Counted from the first letter of the stretch, positions 6,604-15,458 are shown. The stretch is DNA of 38,440 nucleotides from Muribaculaceae bacterium (GCA_022484565.1 JAKVKZ010000030.1:1-38440), one strand, 5' to 3'. The notes: a model not told the origin generated them from the sequence alone. Program-made: numbers and translations.

Positions 6604-8961
6604 ATGAGTAGTATTAATTTCGGCAGTTTTATTCACAGGGCCGCTATGATGGTTTCACACCGCCAGTTGTGCGCTGCCTGCTGTGTGCTGGTTGGCGCAT
6701 CGGCTTTTTCGCAGATAGTGCGTCAACCTGGCATTGTGCGTGAACTTTCATATTCCGCTTCCTCGGCAGTGGTTCCGATTGAGAACGTGAGCGTGAAGGT
6801 TCAGACGGAGGAGCGAAGCGACGCAAAAGGTCGGTTCACGCTCAGAATACCTGCATCGGCATCGCGCACTTTCTCGTTTTCGGAAATTTCAAAGAAAGGC
6901 TATGTGCTGATTTCACCGTCGCTGCAGGAATTGCCGATGAAATATTATCCTCTTAATCCCAAGGCTACTGTTCAGATTATCATGGCAAAGCGTTCCGCTT
7001 TGACCTCCGAGAAAAATCGCATCGCCGCCAACATAAGGAGCGAATTTATGGGTTCAATCCGCCGCCTGTCGGAAACTATCGATAAGAAAAACGCTGAAAT
7101 AGCGAAAATGCGTGCCATGTTTGCCGACACTGCCGCACTGGTGGCATCGCGCGACAGCATTCAGAAAAGATTGACCGAACTGCGTGCCGGTTATGCCGAT
7201 ATGAACGACTATGTGGCATCGGAAGCCGACCGGCTTTCAAAAATTGATTACCGCACACTTGATTCAATCGGAATCCGCAACACCGAACTGCTCAAGGCTG
7301 GAAAGGGCGATGAGATGGTGAGGTTCAATAAGGCGTTGCTGCCAAGCCACGGTGCTGAGATTGCAGGCAACATTTCCAGCTATATAGGCCGTAAAAAGGC
7401 GGAACTGGAAAAGAAGAAGAAACTGCGTGATTTCATAGCTGCGCGTTATAAGGATATTTCCGACGGCTATAAGATGGAGTATAACAATGATTCAGCTGTG
7501 GCCTACATGCAGAAGCGCGTGCAGCTTAATCCTGAAAATGATTCTTATTTCGGCGATTTATGTTCACTTCTGAATTATAGCGGAAAATATGCTGCTACCA
7601 TTGAACTCGCCGACAAATTTTTTGCCGATAACAATATGTCCGATTCATTGGCCGGCATTTTTAGAGCTAAGATTCTATCGGATGTTGCAGTGGCTTATGA
7701 GGCAAGCGGCGATTACACTAAAGCCCTTGATTATCTAACTCGCAGCAGCGACATCAGCCGCAGGATTGAAGGCGAAAATTCAGAGCAGGCTGCCATCGAC
7801 TTGACAAATCTGTGCGTCCTCTATGGCGATATGGACGAATACCAGAAGGCTATTGATGCAGGCAATAAATCGGTGGGAATTTTCATAACACTCGGAATTG
7901 AGGATGATTTCACTTCGGCAGCCTACAATGCGGTGGCCACGGTCTACATCACTTATTCGCAGTATTCCGAAGGCATTGCAGCCCTGAATGAGGCCATCAG
8001 AATTGATTCACTGATTTTTGGCAGCGACAATGTGGAGCTTGCAAGCTATTATAATAATTTAGGCAACTGCTATGTGAATATGGGCGAGTTCGACAAGGCT
8101 GCCTTTTACCTCAACAAATCATTGGATTTAAGGATACAGGCCCTTGGCGGAATGCATCCCGATGTGGCACGTTCCTACGTTAATCTGGCAAACATGTATT
8201 TTTCGATGGACAGTTGCCGCTTGTCAGCCGATTGCCTGCTGAAGGCGATAAAAATCCGCAAGGAGAATTTCGGAGTTGAGGACATCACCTATAACGCTTA
8301 TCTCTCCAATTTGAGCGCGGTGTACTATCAGGCTAAGCAATATCGTGAGGCTCTTGATTATGCCAATCAGGTACTTGCTTTCCGAATGGGCAACCTGAAG
8401 GAAAATTCTTCGGGATTGGCATCGAGCTACAACATTTTGGGCAGCATCTACACCAAACTCGGAGAATTTGAAAAAGCCGTGTACTATTGCACAAAATGCG
8501 TTACTGCTGACCGTGCCATCTACGGCGACCGTAATGATAATGTCGCCTACGATTATCTGAATCTGCTCATGACCTGCCAGCAGATGAAGCAGCCGGCACA
8601 ATTAAGCGACACTGCCCGCGCTTATCTGGATTCGGCAGTGAATGTGTGCCTGTTCATGGCAGTCATCAGCTCAAATGGCGCTGCAAAACTTGCTGGAATG
8701 GACGGCGAATACGCAATTTTGGAGTTCAACGGGTGGAATTGCACGAATTTCAACGGCCTGCGTGATGCCATCAAGACTGGTGAGGACCATAACCGAGTGC
8801 TTGTTGCCATGGACAGTAACGGAGAAATAACGCAGCATGAATTCGGACCGGGAAGTATAGGGCTGATTTTCAAGATGAAGAATGTGGGAGCAGAGGCAAA
8901 GCAGGCTGTTGTAAAGAAATATCTTGTCTGGAAAAAACACATAAAATCTGATAAAAAATGA
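6604..8961 (+). CDS. Exported protein: N-terminal beta-domain plus TPR array
   Basis: This 785-residue protein begins with a signal peptide (hydrophobic LCAACCVLVGASAFS followed by Q; ATGs at 6646 and 6649 would give a shorter, more typical signal, but 6604 has the AT-rich leader usual in this phylum). Residues about 40-125 resemble a carboxypeptidase-regulatory-like Ig fold (VPIENVSVKVQTEERSDAKG, then RFTLRIP). A helical, coiled-coil-like region (about 130-290) follows. Residues 300-680 hold TPR repeats of the kinesin-light-chain type, for example YYNNLGNCYVNMGEFDKAAF and ARSYVNLANMY. The last 100 residues are a separate beta-rich segment. It overlaps the next gene by ATGA. Probable role: periplasmic or surface scaffold or sensor in the kinase-AAA operon. 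Confidence 0.75.
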   Translation: MSSINFGSFIHRAAMMVSHRQLCAACCVLVGASAFSQIVRQPGIVRELSYSASSAVVPIENVSVKVQTEERSDAKGRFTLRIPASASRTFSFSEISKKGYVLISPSLQELPMKYYPLNPKATVQIIMAKRSALTSEKNRIAANIRSEFMGSIRRLSETIDKKNAEIAKMRAMFADTAALVASRDSIQKRLTELRAGYADMNDYVASEADRLSKIDYRTLDSIGIRNTELLKAGKGDEMVRFNKALLPSHGAEIAGNISSYIGRKKAELEKKKKLRDFIAARYKDISDGYKMEYNNDSAVAYMQKRVQLNPENDSYFGDLCSLLNYSGKYAATIELADKFFADNNMSDSLAGIFRAKILSDVAVAYEASGDYTKALDYLTRSSDISRRIEGENSEQAAIDLTNLCVLYGDMDEYQKAIDAGNKSVGIFITLGIEDDFTSAAYNAVATVYITYSQYSEGIAALNEAIRIDSLIFGSDNVELASYYNNLGNCYVNMGEFDKAAFYLNKSLDLRIQALGGMHPDVARSYVNLANMYFSMDSCRLSADCLLKAIKIRKENFGVEDITYNAYLSNLSAVYYQAKQYREALDYANQVLAFRMGNLKENSSGLASSYNILGSIYTKLGEFEKAVYYCTKCVTADRAIYGDRNDNVAYDYLNLLMTCQQMKQPAQLSDTARAYLDSAVNVCLFMAVISSNGAAKLAGMDGEYAILEFNGWNCTNFNGLRDAIKTGEDHNRVLVAMDSNGEITQHEFGPGSIGLIFKMKNVGAEAKQAVVKKYLVWKKHIKSDKK

Positions 8962-10247
8962 TCAGGTGCCGATTGCTTTATATTATGCTTTTCATGTTCA
9001 TTGCCCTTCCGGTGATGGCGCAGATTGTGCATCAGCCATGCAGGGTGAGGGAAATTGCCTATAGCTCATCAGCACCAGTGGTTCCGATTGAGAATGTGAG
9101 CGTCAAGGTGCAGACGGAGGAGCGCAGCGACAGCCGTGGCCGACTGGTGCTTAAAATTCCAAGAGCAGTTGGCGGCACTTTCACTTTTTCAAGCATATAT
9201 AAGTACGGCTACACTCTGATTTCGCCTGCTGCATCGGAAATGCACTCCACACGATATGCCTTGAATCCGAATTATTCAGTGGAAATCATCATGGTGAACG
9301 ACGCTAAATTATCGGCTGAAAGGCAAAGGATTAAAGGTAATTTGATGGCGGCATATAATAAGGTAGTGGAGAAAAAGAAGCTGATGGTTGAAGAACTGAA
9401 AGCTAAAAGCGAAATCTATTATAAATCGGGGGGATTAGTATATTCTGACATTACAAAGCAGTGCGACAGCCTGAACAGCGAAATACGCACTCTTGAGGCC
9501 AGCAGAATGAGGATTAATTCATTTATTGACGCAGAGGCCGACCGCTTGTCGCATATCGATTATATGACGCTTGATTCCATTGAAATAAAGAACCTTAACT
9601 TGCGGAAGGAAGGCAAGGGCGATGAACTTGTGAAATTCAATATGAGCCTGCTGCCATGCAATGTTGACGACATTACTTTAGGACTGTCGGCAAACATACG
9701 GCTTTTGGATTCCGACATCAGAAAAGATGAGCATCTTCAGAATTACATGTCCGACAGATACAAGAACATTGCCGATGGATTCATAGCAAAAGGCGAAACG
9801 GATTCAGCCGCTGAATATATGCGTCAAAGAATGGAAATAAACGGGAATAACGCTGAATATGCCCTTGATTATGCTGATTACCTTTATTCATTGAATGAAA
9901 AGGACTTGGCGAAAAAAGCGTATTTGAGGGCCGTGAGCATTGATTCAGCCGCATATTCGCCTGCAATCATCAAGGCCTACAGGATGCTTGGTAATATTTA
10001 TTCCGATGAGGGCGATTACCTGAAGTCAATGGATTCATATATTCATGTGCTTGAGGCTGGCTCAATGTCGCAGGATGAGGATTCTGTTGATTTATGCAGC
10101 TTATACCATGTATATCTGAAGGCACGCTCATTGAATCTTTCGGGCGAAGTGATGGCGAAAGCGCATGATATTTTCAAAATGTTAAGTCCGAGGCAAATGA
10201 AATTATTGAGAGAATCAAAAAAAGGTTTTCTTAAAAAACAACGATAG
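8958..10247 (+). CDS. Exported paralogue of the preceding beta-domain/TPR protein, shorter
   Basis: This 429-residue protein has a clear signal peptide (LLYIMLFMFIALPVMAQ). It is closely related to the upstream protein over its N-terminal half: QIVHQPCRVREIAYSSSAPV versus QIVRQPGIVRELSYSASSAV, and the shared string VPIENVSVKVQTEERSD. The helical middle region is also shared (AEADRLSHIDYMTLDSI versus SEADRLSKIDYRTLDSI). The C-terminal part keeps only two to four degenerate TPR-like units, so the long TPR array of the paralogue is missing. The ATG overlaps the previous stop (ATGA), indicating translational coupling, and the next gene starts 4 nt after its stop. It is a tandem duplicate that has lost or never gained most of the repeat domain. 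Confidence 0.75.
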   Translation: MIRCRLLYIMLFMFIALPVMAQIVHQPCRVREIAYSSSAPVVPIENVSVKVQTEERSDSRGRLVLKIPRAVGGTFTFSSIYKYGYTLISPAASEMHSTRYALNPNYSVEIIMVNDAKLSAERQRIKGNLMAAYNKVVEKKKLMVEELKAKSEIYYKSGGLVYSDITKQCDSLNSEIRTLEASRMRINSFIDAEADRLSHIDYMTLDSIEIKNLNLRKEGKGDELVKFNMSLLPCNVDDITLGLSANIRLLDSDIRKDEHLQNYMSDRYKNIADGFIAKGETDSAAEYMRQRMEINGNNAEYALDYADYLYSLNEKDLAKKAYLRAVSIDSAAYSPAIIKAYRMLGNIYSDEGDYLKSMDSYIHVLEAGSMSQDEDSVDLCSLYHVYLKARSLNLSGEVMAKAHDIFKMLSPRQMKLLRESKKGFLKKQR

Positions 10248-10251
10248 AGAT

Positions 10252-10533
10252 ATGAATTATAAACCAAAGCCTGCTGATTTGTCAGCAGTTAGATTGCCCG
10301 ATGAAATTGGCGGCCTTGTGGAATCGTTAGCCCGCAATGTGCATGAAGTGTGGGCACAAGGCCGAATTGACGACGGGTGGAAATATGGTGAACTGCGTGA
10401 TGATGCCAAGAAAACGCATCCCTGCATAGTTCCCTACGAGGACTTGACGGAGAAAGAACGGGATTTTGACCGCCGTACGGCATTGTCAACGATAAAGTTC
10501 ATAATGAGCCTCGGATATAAAATATCCAAGTGA
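10252..10533 (+). CDS. Stand-alone RyR-domain protein
   Basis: This 93-residue protein consists almost entirely of one RyR (ryanodine-receptor repeat) domain. Visible signatures are LVESLARNVHEVWAQGRIDD, GWKYGELRDDAKKTHPCIVP, YEDLTEKERDFDRRTA and LSTIKFIMSLGYKI. These match the usual bacterial form in which the protein is little more than the domain. RyR domains are thought to be binding modules; the ligand in bacteria is not established. It is the last gene of the kinase-AAA operon, 4 nt after the paralogue, and has no signal peptide. It converges on the TIR gene with a 57-bp gap. RyR and TIR domains have been discussed together in comparative studies of bacterial conflict systems, which makes this pairing notable. 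Confidence 0.85.
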   Translation: MNYKPKPADLSAVRLPDEIGGLVESLARNVHEVWAQGRIDDGWKYGELRDDAKKTHPCIVPYEDLTEKERDFDRRTALSTIKFIMSLGYKISK

Positions 10534-10590
10534 AAAGGCAGCACTGATGGTGAGCATTTTAGCTGGTAATGCTTATTGAAAGTCAGTAAG

Positions 10591-11730
10591 CTAATAATAA
10601 AGAGTGTTCATCAATGTGTTGTCGTCCTGGGTAGGGAATACCTGTTGAGGCTTTGCACCTTGCACAGTGGCAGTGTACTGCTGACGTTGCTCCCTGACGG
10701 GAACGAAAAGCACGAAATAGCCTCGATTGTCGGTTATCGCAGTATGGCCAAGCACCATAACGCGTATTCCGCCTACAAACTCGTCAGTAGCACGGCTTCT
10801 GACGTAACCTTGAATCTTGCCGAAAGCACTGTCGCGCTCAACTGTTATCCTGATTTGCCGCGACATCTCGACTTCAGTCGTGACAGGCTTAAAGCCGAAA
10901 GCACGGAAAGATAGCGAAGCCTTATTGCCGAGGTCGTGCCCTGGAATATTGGTGAATGTGACTGAACGAGTGGCTGAGTCAAGAGTGGCTGTCATGGTTT
11001 CGTTACCGATATTTAGAATGACTTTGCCATCCTTAATCGACGGAAGATTATGGTTGAAGGCACTTGTGTCGTTGATGCTGATTCGGCAGTTGAAAGGGCT
11101 GCCTGCAATCCAGGCAAAAGCCAATGCTGCCGCAATACAGCCGGCGGTGATGATGCCAAAGGTGATTTTTTGCAGTTGCCGCTTGCGATGCCTGTTCCAC
11201 AGAGTGTCGAAGTCAACGTCAATCAGCGTCGCCACAACTCGTACATAGGCCTTTTTGCGCTTCACATAGCGGGATTCTTCCCCGGGTTCAAGGGGATTGA
11301 TGCCGTAAATGTTGTTAAAATGGCCACGCAGCACAGGGCTGTAACATTCCGAAGAGTCGTTGCTGTAAGGTGTTCCGCCAACAATAAACGGAATTATGCG
11401 GTCGGCATGGCCCGAATCGATGAAGTGGCTGATTTCCTTCCCGACCCACTCGGATTGGGCGGAAAAAGGCGAACAAATCACAATGAGGAACTTGGAAGAG
11501 TCCAATTCCTTGTGCAGAATGTGCTTCATTTCGCCGGAACGGATATCCGTCTTGTCCCTGAAAATGTGCAGGTGCTTCGGAAGGTCGGAACGTTCCTTGT
11601 GAATGACGGTCGGCAAATTGTACGACTCCAATTTGTTCTGAAGCCAACAGGCCCATTTCTCGTCGTTCCAGCTATAGCTGATGAAAGCCGAGTAGCGATA
11701 CTTCCCGTCAATAAGCACCTTGTCGCCCAT
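10591..11730 (-). CDS. Membrane TIR-domain protein with C-terminal beta-domain
   Basis: This 379-residue protein starts with a TIR domain (about 10-175): YSAFISYSWNDEKWACWLQN, LESYNLP, IFRDKTDI, LIVICSPFSAQSEWVGKEI. Glu99, in WVGKE, is placed like the catalytic glutamate of NAD-cleaving TIR domains. One transmembrane helix follows (about 190-210, FGIITAGCIAAALAFAWIAG). The rest is beta-rich and ends in a carboxypeptidase-regulatory-like domain (KIQGYVRSRATDEFVGGIRV, then TDNRGYFVLFVP, about 300-350). Predicted topology is TIR in the cytoplasm and the beta-domain in the periplasm. It starts 5 nt after the C69 dipeptidase gene, so it is probably the last gene of the gldE operon, and it converges on the RyR gene. 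NADase activity is an inference. Confidence 0.85.
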   Translation of the reverse strand: MGDKVLIDGKYRYSAFISYSWNDEKWACWLQNKLESYNLPTVIHKERSDLPKHLHIFRDKTDIRSGEMKHILHKELDSSKFLIVICSPFSAQSEWVGKEISHFIDSGHADRIIPFIVGGTPYSNDSSECYSPVLRGHFNNIYGINPLEPGEESRYVKRKKAYVRVVATLIDVDFDTLWNRHRKRQLQKITFGIITAGCIAAALAFAWIAGSPFNCRISINDTSAFNHNLPSIKDGKVILNIGNETMTATLDSATRSVTFTNIPGHDLGNKASLSFRAFGFKPVTTEVEMSRQIRITVERDSAFGKIQGYVRSRATDEFVGGIRVMVLGHTAITDNRGYFVLFVPVREQRQQYTATVQGAKPQQVFPTQDDNTLMNTLYY

Positions 11731-11735
11731 AACGA

Positions 11736-13388
11736 TTACTTCTCGACAGGAGTTATCTTCAGATGGTTACCGGTTGAACGGACGATTGAGCGGTAGTAAT
11801 CCTGAGTGTAACCAGGAAAATCAGGCTGCACAGGACTGCCAGCAGAATTACGGAGGAATTTGCCGTCCTTTTCTTTCTTGCAGTTGCCGTCGAGGTACTT
11901 CACGAAGAGGTACTCACCGAGTTTCTTGTATCTGGCTGTGGCACTTTGGGCCTTGTTGATTACGTAATCGTTGAGGAATGACGCTGCCTTTGCGGGAGAA
12001 TCCTTATAGAGGGCCAACGCCTGATGCTCAAGGTCATTCTGGCCATTCGCGAGGCTGTCCTCAATGTCATTTTGTACCTTGCGAATATCGGGAATCATAA
12101 ATGAATAGCGGGTATAGGCTTGGTTGGCGACCCAATTATTGACCCAAAACGCGGATTCCCACGATAGGGTGTAAAGGTCACCGTTGCCGGCTGCATAGCT
12201 GTGCGGGATGCGGGTCATGGAGCAGTACATCGGCAGGAACACGGCAGTGTTGGCATCATCAACGCCAAACCAAAGCACTCCGCCGACAGGGTTAGGAAGC
12301 CAAGAGCGCATCTGAGCCACGAACACGAAGCCAGTCTGCTGAGTGCAGATGGCACGCTCGTTGGTGTATTCCACGCTATCAACCTTGTAAGTGAGAGGGC
12401 GGAAACGGTAGGGAACCCCCCATTGCTCAGTGGCACCTGCATCCTTAGTCATGTCGTAAGGCGTGCCTTCGAAGTGGTCACGCATCATCTGCTGCATGTC
12501 GCGGACACTGATTTTGCGGTCGGGCTTTACGCAGAAAGGCATTGGTTCAGCACCTTTCTTTCCGTCGATATAAGGAAGGTATTTATCCATTCCGGCGGCA
12601 AAGTGGTTGAAATAGGCCCACACTCTTGCCTCGCATTGGCGGAGCGTACTGAAGTCGTTAGGCGAATAGGCATCGACGAAACTGAAATCGGCATCCTTTC
12701 CCTTGAAAAAGCCCATTTTGCGGGCAAAGGATATGACATCGGGGGCATAGACGCAGTTATTCTTGTCGTTGAGAGGGAATTGGCGGATTCGGGCCTGATT
12801 GGCATGGCCGGCAATGCAGTCGTCGGGCAAACGGCGGGCTACCCATACAGCACCTTTCTCTTTTGGACCTTTCCCGATCATATCCATAACCCATATTTCA
12901 TTTGGGTCGGCAATAGAGAAAGATTCGCCTTCACTGCCATAGCCGTATTCAGCCACAATCTTCGTCATGATGCTGATGGCTTCGCGGGCAGTTTTGGCAC
13001 GTTGCAGAGTGATATAGATGAGACTCCCGTAATCGATGATTGATGTGGTGTCCATAAGTTCCAAGCGTCCACCATAGGTGGTTTCCGCAATGGTAACCTG
13101 ATTTTCGTTCATATTGCCAACGACATTATAGGTGTGGGCAATCTCGGGAATCTTTCCACGATAATGACCGTCGTCCCAATCATGTATTTCGCGCATATCT
13201 CCCTTTTTGTGGTCGGCAGCAGGATAATAGTCAAGCGTACCATAGGAAGTGTGGGAATCGGCAGCATAGGTGACGATGGTGCAGCCATCAGCAGAGGCAT
13301 TTTTGCCTACCAGCAGGTTGGTGCAAGCAGCAGATGAGAGGTATGCGGCAACAATTGCCAAACATGTTATAATGAGTTTCTTAGTCAT
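11736..13388 (-). CDS. C69-family dipeptidase
   Basis: Protein of about 550 residues. From the ATG at 13388 it has a signal peptide (KLIITCLAIVAAYLSSAA) directly followed by CTNLLVGKNASADG. In peptidase family C69 this cysteine becomes the N-terminal nucleophile after processing, as in other Ntn hydrolases. Further family features include VTYAADSHTSYGTLDYYPA, NENQVTIAETTYGGR, IDYGSLIYITLQRAKTAREA and EGESFSIADPNEIWVMDMIG. It likely cleaves dipeptides or short peptides in the periplasm. The open frame extends upstream to 13460, but that start would overlap the phosphopantetheinyl transferase gene and bury the signal peptide. It lies 34 nt after that gene and 5 nt before the TIR gene. Confidence 0.88.
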   Translation of the reverse strand: MTKKLIITCLAIVAAYLSSAACTNLLVGKNASADGCTIVTYAADSHTSYGTLDYYPAADHKKGDMREIHDWDDGHYRGKIPEIAHTYNVVGNMNENQVTIAETTYGGRLELMDTTSIIDYGSLIYITLQRAKTAREAISIMTKIVAEYGYGSEGESFSIADPNEIWVMDMIGKGPKEKGAVWVARRLPDDCIAGHANQARIRQFPLNDKNNCVYAPDVISFARKMGFFKGKDADFSFVDAYSPNDFSTLRQCEARVWAYFNHFAAGMDKYLPYIDGKKGAEPMPFCVKPDRKISVRDMQQMMRDHFEGTPYDMTKDAGATEQWGVPYRFRPLTYKVDSVEYTNERAICTQQTGFVFVAQMRSWLPNPVGGVLWFGVDDANTAVFLPMYCSMTRIPHSYAAGNGDLYTLSWESAFWVNNWVANQAYTRYSFMIPDIRKVQNDIEDSLANGQNDLEHQALALYKDSPAKAASFLNDYVINKAQSATARYKKLGEYLFVKYLDGNCKKEKDGKFLRNSAGSPVQPDFPGYTQDYYRSIVRSTGNHLKITPVEK

Positions 13389-13422
13389 AATCGAACGTAA
13401 TATTTTGTTGAAAATTAATGCA

Positions 13423-14085
13423 TTAATAAATACCCGGCTTTTTCTTGCTTGATTCGGCAAGCGTCATAATAGTGTCGTAAGTGACCATTGAAGAAATGTC
13501 GAAATTCTGGATGGTGTCCTTTTGGATTAATTGGCCATGGAAATTGATAATGCCATGCTCAACACATTGAAAAGGTTCAAGTTGGAGTTCATCGCTCAAG
13601 TCGATGCCTCGAATTCCGGCAATTTTGTAGAGAGCCTCTTTAGCAGTCCACGCTATTGTGTTGGCATTGGCATCGGAATCGCTGAGCCAACGGCGTTCAA
13701 TCTCGCTGAGAAAGTGGTCGCGCACCTTCAGGACGCGAGTACCTTTGCGCTCGACATCCACACCAATAGGCTGGGTAGGATTAGTGGCGATGCAGACAGT
13801 GCCGCAGGTGTGGGAGATGCTGATGTGGTAGGCCGACTCATCAACCACGACAGGAGCACCATCGGGAGTGTGGGCCAATTCCACAGGCTTGCCATAGATG
13901 ATGTGCAGCAGCAGAAGTTCAGCCAGACGTTCGCAACGGCGCTGAATGGAGCGGACAGGCCTTTCCTTTTCGACGGAAATGCCACGACGGATGCAAAGAT
14001 GACGTAAATCCTCCACCGTTTCAGTCAAAGACCAAACATAGATGTTGGTCCCTCCGGGATAATTGAATTCTTTTAAAAATGGCAT
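13423..14085 (-). CDS. Sfp-type 4'-phosphopantetheinyl transferase
   Basis: This 220-residue protein would transfer the phosphopantetheine arm from CoA to acyl or peptidyl carrier proteins. Family motifs are PDGAPVV (about 74-80), HISISHTCG (87-95), IGVDVE (107-112) with the Mg-binding Asp/Glu, and WTAKEALYKIAG (about 145-156) with the conserved Glu and Lys. Length is normal for the Sfp group. It starts 5 nt after the gldE-like gene, so the two are coupled. No polyketide or peptide synthetase is in the window, so its target is probably the fatty-acid carrier protein or one encoded elsewhere. Confidence 0.9.
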   Translation of the reverse strand: MPFLKEFNYPGGTNIYVWSLTETVEDLRHLCIRRGISVEKERPVRSIQRRCERLAELLLLHIIYGKPVELAHTPDGAPVVVDESAYHISISHTCGTVCIATNPTQPIGVDVERKGTRVLKVRDHFLSEIERRWLSDSDANANTIAWTAKEALYKIAGIRGIDLSDELQLEPFQCVEHGIINFHGQLIQKDTIQNFDISSMVTYDTIMTLAESSKKKPGIY

Positions 14086-14090
14086 TTTGG

Positions 14091-15458
14091 TTATTGTTTA
14101 TCGCCACTGTTACCGCCAGCATCAGGCAAAATCTTGATGCGAACGCCAGCAATGCGATGTTTTACAATTTTCAGAACAAGAAAATGGCAACGGCCATACA
14201 CGATAGGCTCTTTTTCTTTAGGAAAATCACCTTTCAGGTTAAGGAGCAGCCCGGCAATAGTTTCGGCATCCTCGCTGACATCGTCGAACTCATGCTCATC
14301 GATGCCAGTGATACGGAAAAAGTCGCCGAGGAGAGTCTTACCGTCGAATATATAGGTGTTGTCGTTGATTTTAGAGTAAGACTTCTCAACAGTGTCGTAT
14401 TCATCATCAATGTCACCGACAATTTCCTCAAGCACATCCTCCAGAGTGGCAATGCCTTGAGTACAGCCAAATTCATCGACGACGACAGCCATGTGAATTT
14501 TCATAGTGCGGAAATCTTCAAGCAAGTCATCGATGCGGCGGGTTTCGGGGACAAAATAAGCCTCGCGGAGCAGATTCTGCCATTTAAAATTCTTGTCGGT
14601 AGTGCCGATGTAAGGCAGCAAGTCCTTGGCATAGAGCAGGCCTTTTATATTGTCGGGAGATTTGTCGAAAACAGGGATGCGGGAATAGCCGCTGTCGATA
14701 ACAAGGCGTTCCACATCGCTGAACGAAGAATGAAGTTCGAGGGCAGTGACATCGACACGTGGACGCATGATTTCAGCGACTGAAGTGTCGCCGAACTTGA
14801 TGATGCCTTCGAGAATCTCCTTCTCATCGTTGGACTTCACGTCGCTGATTTCGAGCGCTTGCGAAAGGTCCTCCATAGAGATGTCGTCGGGATGCTTTGG
14901 AACCATCTTGTTAACGATGACCGTGCTTTTCACCATGAGCCGAGAGACAGGACTGAACAACCGAGTGAGGAAAGACAGCCCATTGCAGGCAAAAACGGCA
15001 AAACGGATATTATAGTTGTTGGCGTAAAGCTTTGGTAGAATTTCGCCGAAAAGCAGAATCAGGAAAGTCATGATGACCGTCTGCACAATGAAACTGGCAA
15101 CAGAGCTATTGAAAATGAATATCTGGTCCATGGCAAAATTGCAGAGGATAACGATGGACACATTGACAAAATTATTGGCAATAAGGACTGTGGCAAGCAA
15201 TTTCTCGGGGGCGGAAAGCAGCTGATTGACCGTATCACGCTTGTCATCGTCATCGATTTTGTCGCAATCTTCAGGAGAAAGGGAGAAGAAAGCGATTTCG
15301 GAGCCGGAAATGAAACCCGACATGAAAAGGCCCAAAACAGCGATGAAAATGGCGATAATGCTTCCTATGGAAGGAGTATTAAAGGTAATAAAGTGCTGCA
15401 CGGCAGCAGATGCCGCGCCATCAACGAGAAATAGGCATGATAAGAGTTCAGAAATCAA
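14091..15458 (-). CDS. gldE: GldE-like CBS/CorC_HlyC membrane protein
   Basis: This 455-residue protein has an N-terminal DUF21/CNNM membrane domain with hydrophobic segments at about 33-55, 95-125 and 128-150 (MSGFISGSEIAFFSLS and LLFGEILPKLYANNYN are typical). A CBS pair follows (about 215-335, IMRPRVDVTALE and HMAVVVDEFGCTQGIATLED). A CorC_HlyC domain closes the protein. This architecture is that of GldE, named for gliding motility but widespread in non-gliding Bacteroidales, where its role is unclear; related CNNM proteins are linked to metal-ion export. It is the first gene of a leftward operon and is followed 5 nt later by the phosphopantetheinyl transferase, an arrangement often seen in Bacteroidales. 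Confidence 0.85.
   Translation of the reverse strand: MISELLSCLFLVDGAASAAVQHFITFNTPSIGSIIAIFIAVLGLFMSGFISGSEIAFFSLSPEDCDKIDDDDKRDTVNQLLSAPEKLLATVLIANNFVNVSIVILCNFAMDQIFIFNSSVASFIVQTVIMTFLILLFGEILPKLYANNYNIRFAVFACNGLSFLTRLFSPVSRLMVKSTVIVNKMVPKHPDDISMEDLSQALEISDVKSNDEKEILEGIIKFGDTSVAEIMRPRVDVTALELHSSFSDVERLVIDSGYSRIPVFDKSPDNIKGLLYAKDLLPYIGTTDKNFKWQNLLREAYFVPETRRIDDLLEDFRTMKIHMAVVVDEFGCTQGIATLEDVLEEIVGDIDDEYDTVEKSYSKINDNTYIFDGKTLLGDFFRITGIDEHEFDDVSEDAETIAGLLLNLKGDFPKEKEPIVYGRCHFLVLKIVKHRIAGVRIKILPDAGGNSGDKQ

Noticed and set aside
10553..10573. AGCATT/AATGCT inverted repeat between the RyR and TIR genes as a terminator
   Set aside because: The stem is short and AT-rich and there is no T run on either strand.
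11050..11796. Rightward 248-codon frame opposite the TIR gene
   Set aside because: It is a shadow of the TIR and dipeptidase genes in another frame, with no family resemblance.
13389..13460. N-terminal extension of the C69 dipeptidase
   Set aside because: It would overlap the phosphopantetheinyl transferase gene and bury the signal peptide and processed cysteine.
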